The notes beneath the pieces are model-generated. The model was not told where the DNA came from. It did no database searches and saw only the letters and a list, made by a program, of their open reading frames with translations. This document shows, piece after piece, positions 15,401 through 18,924 of a stretch of 18,924 bases of DNA. The DNA lies in the NCBI GenBank assembly GCA_964428745.1, contig CAYRYZ010000030.1, positions 1 through 18,924 on the forward strand. Direction: 5' to 3'. Both the position numbers and the translations under genes were made by a program. Every line of letters starts with the position of its first letter. Within the stretch, counting starts at the first letter, position 1. Source of the stretch: GCA-002713455 sp964428745. Lineage in GTDB: Bacteria > Fidelibacterota > Marinisomatia > Marinisomatales > TCS55.

Positions 15401-15406
15401 TATAGA
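15401..15406 (+). promoter_or_regulatory. Possible extended -10 for pntA
   Basis: TATAGA is preceded by TGC, an extended -10 arrangement, about 24 bp before the pntA ATG. No -35 match is seen at 16-18 bp. AGGA at 15418-15421 would serve as ribosome binding site. Weak candidate. Confidence 0.35.
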
Positions 15407-15429
15407 AAAATATATACAGGATTATTTAA

Positions 15430-16721
15430 ATGATTGCGGCCATTTTAAAAGAAAATATTCAAGGGGAAAACCGTGTAGCAGCTACTCCTAAAACCGTTAA
15501 GGAATTAATTGATAATGGTCTACAATTAAGAGTTCAGTCTGCTGCTGGTGAAACTTCTTTTCATTCAGATCAAGCATATAAGGATGCAGGCGCAGAAATA
15601 ACTCCTGATGTTACTTCTACCCTAAATGGTGCTAATATTGTATTAAAAGTATCACCTCTTACATTAGATGAAGTTGATGCACTAGATGAAGGGAGCATTT
15701 ATGTTTCACTTCTCCAAACTACCAAAGAGATAGATCTCGTAAAAAAATTAACTGCGAAAAAAGTGACTGGATTTTCAATGCACTTGATTCCTAGAACAAC
15801 TTTGGCCCAAAGCATGGACGCATTAAGCTCTCAAGCAAATATTGCTGGTTACAAATCTGTTCTAGTTGGTGCGGCTCATTTAGCCGTTTATATGCCTTTA
15901 CTTATGACTGCAGCAGGCACGATTCCACCTGCCAAAGTCCTTATTATTGGCGCCGGAGTGGCTGGACTGCAAGNNNNNNNNNNNNNNNNNNNNNNNNNNN
16001 NNNNNNNNNNNNNNNNNNNNNNNNNNNNNNNNNNNNNNNNNNNNNNNNNNNNNNNNNNNNNNNNNNNNNNNNNACGATTCCACCTGCCAAAGTCCTTATT
16101 ATTGGCGCCGGAGTGGCTGGACTGCAAGCGATTGCGACTGCTAATAGATTAGGTGCTCAAGTTGAAGCCTTTGATGTCCGGCCTGAAGTAAAAGAACAAG
16201 TGGAATCATTGGGAGCAAAATTTGTTGAAATTGAATCACAAGATAACGAGGGTGTTGGAGATGGTGGCTATGCTAAGGAAACATCCTATGATTATAAAAA
16301 GCAACAAGAATTGAAAATTAAAGAACGTACTGCAAAATCCGATTTAGTAATCACAACAGCGCTGATTCCAGGTAAACCTGCACCAGTTTTAATTAATAAA
16401 GATATGGTTGAAAACATGAAAAGAGGGTCAGTGATTGTAGATTTGGCTTCTGAAAATGGAGGCAATTGTGAATTGACACAAAAAGATAAGGTGGTTAATC
16501 ATAATGGCGTTATCATTGATGGTACTTCAAATTTCCCCGCTACAATGCAAGTTCACGCTTCTCAACTATATGCTAGAAATGTATCATCATTTGTCAATTA
16601 TATGATTAAAGAAGGTGAGCTAAATTTAGATCTTGAAGATGAAATTATAGCCGGTGCAATGTTTACGCATAAGGGTGAAATTACTCATCAACCAACTAAT
16701 GAATTAGCATCAAATACTTAA
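15430..16721 (+). CDS. pntA: NAD(P) transhydrogenase subunit alpha part 1 (interrupted by an assembly gap)
   Basis: This is the NAD(H)-binding domain I of the proton-translocating transhydrogenase, which passes hydride from NADH to NADP+ using the proton gradient. The N-terminal half begins MIAAILKENIQGENRVAATP, contains GFSMHLIPRTTLAQSMDALSSQ and the Rossmann loop GAGVAG at 174-179. The downstream half has VEAFDVRPEVKEQV, the mobile loop region GYAKETSYDYKKQQ, TTALIPGKPAPVLI and DLASENGGNCELT. A run of 100 N splits it, and the 55 bp before the N (15919-15973) are repeated exactly after it (16074-16128). Removing the N and one copy leaves one frame of 378 aa plus stop, the normal length. The gene is most likely intact; neither frame as written gives the full protein. 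Confidence 0.93.
15919..16128 (+). other. Scaffolding gap with duplicated 55-bp contig ends
   Basis: Exactly 100 N occupy 15974-16073. The 55 bp on the left (15919-15973) and right (16074-16128) are identical, starting ACGATTCCACC and ending GGACTGCAAG. This is what two contigs overlapping at an assembly k-mer end look like when joined with a fixed-size gap. As written it shifts the pntA frame; the true sequence most likely has one copy and no gap. Confidence 0.93.
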
Positions 16722-16730
16722 GGTAATATT

Positions 16731-17003
16731 ATGGATATGATCAATATTCTAACTGTATTTATTCTCGCAATCTTTGTTGGAAATGAAATTATAACTAAAG
16801 TTCCTCCAACATTACACACACCGCTTATGTCTGGATCTAATGCTATTTCTGGCATTGCTATTGTGGGTGCTATTATTGCAACAAAACTAGGTGGAGAATT
16901 AGGCACTTGGCTAGGAATGATAGCAGTCATATTTGCCACAATTAATTGCGTTGGTGGATTTATGGTTACTAATCGAATGTTAAAAATGTTCAAGAGGAAG
17001 TAA
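16731..17003 (+). CDS. pntAb: NAD(P) transhydrogenase subunit alpha part 2
   Basis: This 90-aa membrane subunit forms the first part of domain II, the proton channel. It has about three hydrophobic helices: 4-18, 35-52 and 58-80. The loop KVPPTLHTPLMSGSNAISGI between the first two is the family signature. The split alpha-1/alpha-2/beta layout is common in bacteria that do not have the fused E. coli-type PntA. It begins 9 bp after the pntA stop, with AAGGTAA just upstream, and ends with MLKMFKRK four bases before pntB. Frames read from the opposite strand here are shadows. Confidence 0.95.
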   Translation: MDMINILTVFILAIFVGNEIITKVPPTLHTPLMSGSNAISGIAIVGAIIATKLGGELGTWLGMIAVIFATINCVGGFMVTNRMLKMFKRK

Positions 17004-17007
17004 AACC

Positions 17008-18387
17008 TTGGAATATACAAACCTCTCCTATGTAGCTGCTGCCGTCCTATTTATCATAGGAATAAAACGACTCGGTTCCCCAAAAACAGCGCAAAGTGGC
17101 AATACAATTGCATCGATTGGAATGCTTATTGCTATTATTGCAACTGTCGCATCATTCGACCTTTTAGACTTCAAATTAATTGCTATTGGAATGATTATTG
17201 GCTCAATTATTGGTGCAACTTTTGCGATTCGAGTTCAGATGACACAAATGCCTCAAATGGTTGCTATTTTCAATGGCTTTGGGGGCGGGGCATCTGCGCT
17301 AGTAGCCGCTTCAGAATTCTTTACTAAACATGGCACTGCTGATCTGAATACATTTATTTCTGGAACGATTATATTATCCGTTTTTATAGGCACACTAACC
17401 TTCTCAGGTAGCTTTATTGCTTTTGGGAAGCTCCAAGGATTTGTTAGTGGTAAACCCGTTGTTTTTACAGGTCTACAAATCCTTAATTCTCTTATGGTAA
17501 TATCAATACTGTTGATGGGTACTTTTATAACTCTTGGAGTTAATCAAGATCTGAATTTATTCTATGGAATAGTTGTTTTGGCGATACTGTTAGGCATTAC
17601 CCTTACAATTCCAATTGGCGGAGCAGATATGCCGGTAGTAATATCTTTATTAAACTCTTATTCTGGTATTGCTGCCTCTGCAACGGGATTTGTGCTAATG
17701 AATAACGGTCTTATCATTTCTGGCGCTCTCGTAGGGGCATCTGGACTTATTTTAACTAATATAATGTGTAAAGGCATGAACCGATCTCTGGCTAATGTGA
17801 TTTTTGGTGCAGTTGGACTTGAACAAGAAACTTCGAGTACTGATGGAAAACAAATTAATGTCAAATCTTCTACTACAGATGAGGCAGCGATGATTTTGGA
17901 TGCAGCAGATAAGGTAATTATTGTACCTGGTTACGGTTTAGCTGTCGCACAGGCCCAACATGCTGCACGTGAGGTTGCAGAACAATTAGAATTAATGGGG
18001 AAAACTGTCCTGTATGCTATTCATCCCGTAGCTGGTCGTATGCCTGGCCATATGAATGTTTTGCTAGCTGAGGCAAACGTACCTTACGATAAATTGAAAG
18101 ATCTAGGTGACATCAATCCCGAGTTCGAAGATTGTGATGTGGCTATTATACTTGGCGCAAATGATGTTGTGAATCCGGCAGCTCGACATGATACCTCAAG
18201 CCCTATATATGGAATGCCAATCCTAGATGTAGATAAATCAAGAACGGTTATTGTTAATAAAAGAACAATGAATCCTGGATTTGCAGGTATTCAAAACGAG
18301 TTATTTGGTTTTGAAAATACTTTGATGGTTTTTGGTGATGCTAAAGAAATGCTCACTACACTTTATAAAGATCTTAAAGAATTATAA
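17008..18387 (+). CDS. pntB: NAD(P) transhydrogenase subunit beta
   Basis: PntB carries the rest of the membrane domain and the NADP(H)-binding domain III. The 459-aa protein has many hydrophobic segments through about residue 260, with the conserved MPQMVAIFNGFGGGASALVA and GADMPVVISLLNSYSGIAA. In domain III VPGYGLAVAQAQHAA starts at 306, AIHPVAGRMPGHMNVLLAEA follows, and GANDVVNPAAR is at 383-393; all bind NADP. The start is TTG at 17008, supported by a GAGGAAG ribosome binding site 7 nt upstream and by the family-typical N-terminus. It lies four bases after pntAb. Identification is secure. Confidence 0.97.
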   Translation: MEYTNLSYVAAAVLFIIGIKRLGSPKTAQSGNTIASIGMLIAIIATVASFDLLDFKLIAIGMIIGSIIGATFAIRVQMTQMPQMVAIFNGFGGGASALVAASEFFTKHGTADLNTFISGTIILSVFIGTLTFSGSFIAFGKLQGFVSGKPVVFTGLQILNSLMVISILLMGTFITLGVNQDLNLFYGIVVLAILLGITLTIPIGGADMPVVISLLNSYSGIAASATGFVLMNNGLIISGALVGASGLILTNIMCKGMNRSLANVIFGAVGLEQETSSTDGKQINVKSSTTDEAAMILDAADKVIIVPGYGLAVAQAQHAAREVAEQLELMGKTVLYAIHPVAGRMPGHMNVLLAEANVPYDKLKDLGDINPEFEDCDVAIILGANDVVNPAARHDTSSPIYGMPILDVDKSRTVIVNKRTMNPGFAGIQNELFGFENTLMVFGDAKEMLTTLYKDLKEL

Positions 18388-18481
18388 TTTCTATTGTATG
18401 CCTCGCGTATTGATAAATATGCTAATGATGACCACTATGCTTACAACGTTAGCTGTATGTCAAAATAAAGGAAGTGTTATT

Positions 18482-18924
18482 ATGTCAGAAAAAAAACTAG
18501 AAAGTGCGATACTTGGCGGTGGTTGTTTTTGGTGTGTCGAAGCTGTATTTGAGCGCGTTGAAGGAGTTAAAGATGTTATCTCAGGTTATGCAGGAGGACA
18601 TAAAACAAATCCAACTTATAAAGATGTCACGGGCGGTCAGACTGGTCACGCAGAAGTATGTGAAATTATGTTTGATCCAGATAAAATTTCATATGATGAG
18701 ATTTTAAATATTTTCTGGGAAGCCCATGACCCAACAACACTAAATCGTCAAGGGAATGACCGCGGAACACAATACCGATCCGCAATCTATTACCAAGGAG
18801 ATAAACAAAAGCTTTCTGTAGAAAAATCTATTAATAAAGCTGAGGAACTATTCGATGATCCTATTACTACAGAGGTAAAAGAATTAGATAGGTTTTATAA
18901 AGCAGAAGGATATCACCAAGACTA
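18482..18924 (+). CDS. msrA: Peptide methionine sulfoxide reductase MsrA (3' end outside window)
   Basis: MsrA reduces the S-epimer of methionine sulfoxide in proteins, using thioredoxin. The visible 147 residues contain the catalytic GGGCFWC (Cys15), EAVFERVEGVKDVISGYAGG, GQTGHAEVCEIMFDP, FWEAHDPTTLNRQGNDRGTQYRSAIYY and, at the window edge, EGYHQDY, so only some 20-40 residues are missing. The ATG at 18482 has a good ribosome site (AAGGAAG, 7 nt spacing). The same frame is open further upstream to an ATG at 18398, which would add 28 residues, MPRVLINMLMMTTMLTTLAV then CQNKG, resembling a lipoprotein signal. I prefer 18482 because of the ribosome site but the longer form is not excluded. It follows pntB by 94 bp. 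Confidence 0.92.
   Translation, partial: MSEKKLESAILGGGCFWCVEAVFERVEGVKDVISGYAGGHKTNPTYKDVTGGQTGHAEVCEIMFDPDKISYDEILNIFWEAHDPTTLNRQGNDRGTQYRSAIYYQGDKQKLSVEKSINKAEELFDDPITTEVKELDRFYKAEGYHQD

Noticed and set aside
15919..16128. Direct repeat as a real duplication of the NAD-binding loop
   Set aside because: The copies are identical, lie exactly at both edges of a 100-N run, and collapsing them restores the frame. An assembly artefact explains everything.
16718..17020. 100-aa minus-strand ORF over pntAb
   Set aside because: It is the antisense shadow of a well-identified transhydrogenase subunit.

Overview
The window is AT-rich (roughly one third G+C by eye) and densely coded, with short or no gaps between genes. 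It looks like a chromosomal housekeeping region of an uncultured bacterium. The gene set (SMC, HIT, RsmE, a FolB-FolK-deoxynucleoside kinase run, HrcA/CIRCE-type groESL, split proton-translocating transhydrogenase, a Sec-exported beta-barrel ending its signal in SQ, YwqK-repeat lipoprotein) fits a Gram-negative member of the Bacteroidota/Marinimicrobia (FCB) side of the tree. That placement is inference from gene content and protein style, not a phylogeny. A run of exactly 100 N flanked by an identical 55-bp sequence shows the record is a draft scaffold.

Layout. Positions 1-8167 (minus strand) hold one tightly packed gene string, transcribed right to left: folB, folK, deoxynucleoside kinase, a 57-aa membrane protein not previously delimited, DoxX, a zinc-containing MDR oxidoreductase, a 2Fe-2S thioredoxin-like ferredoxin, an outer-membrane beta-barrel protein, rsmE and a HIT hydrolase. 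After a 113-bp AT-rich gap comes smc, which runs off the left edge. No gap in the ten-gene part exceeds 2 nt, and four consecutive junctions are the same one-base TAATG stop/start overlap. Positions 8168-8491 are a mostly non-coding spacer with the probable folB promoter, one weak small-ORF candidate and the groEL terminator.

Positions 8492-15314 (minus strand) hold a second block, transcribed right to left: a YwqK-repeat lipoprotein, an MscS-type channel, a DUF423 membrane protein, an APC amino-acid permease, dut, then a CIRCE operator and groES-groEL ending in a strong hairpin terminator. The first part is an envelope/transport set, dut is coupled to the permease, and groESL has its own heat-shock operator.

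Positions 15315-15429 are a divergent promoter region with a perfect 10-bp inverted repeat. On the plus strand follow pntA (alpha-1), pntAb (alpha-2) and pntB, the three-subunit proton-translocating NAD(P) transhydrogenase, then msrA, which is cut by the right edge. The enzyme supplies NADPH, which is consistent with a methionine sulfoxide reductase (fed by thioredoxin) lying next to it. pntA appears broken as written, but collapsing the 55-bp duplicated flanks restores one intact 378-aa frame.

No mobile element, CRISPR array, tRNA or rRNA gene was seen. The least ordinary observations are a 46-bp perfect palindrome inside folB, the regular TAATG overlaps, and the small membrane protein ahead of doxX. 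I did not find a convincing wholly new system.
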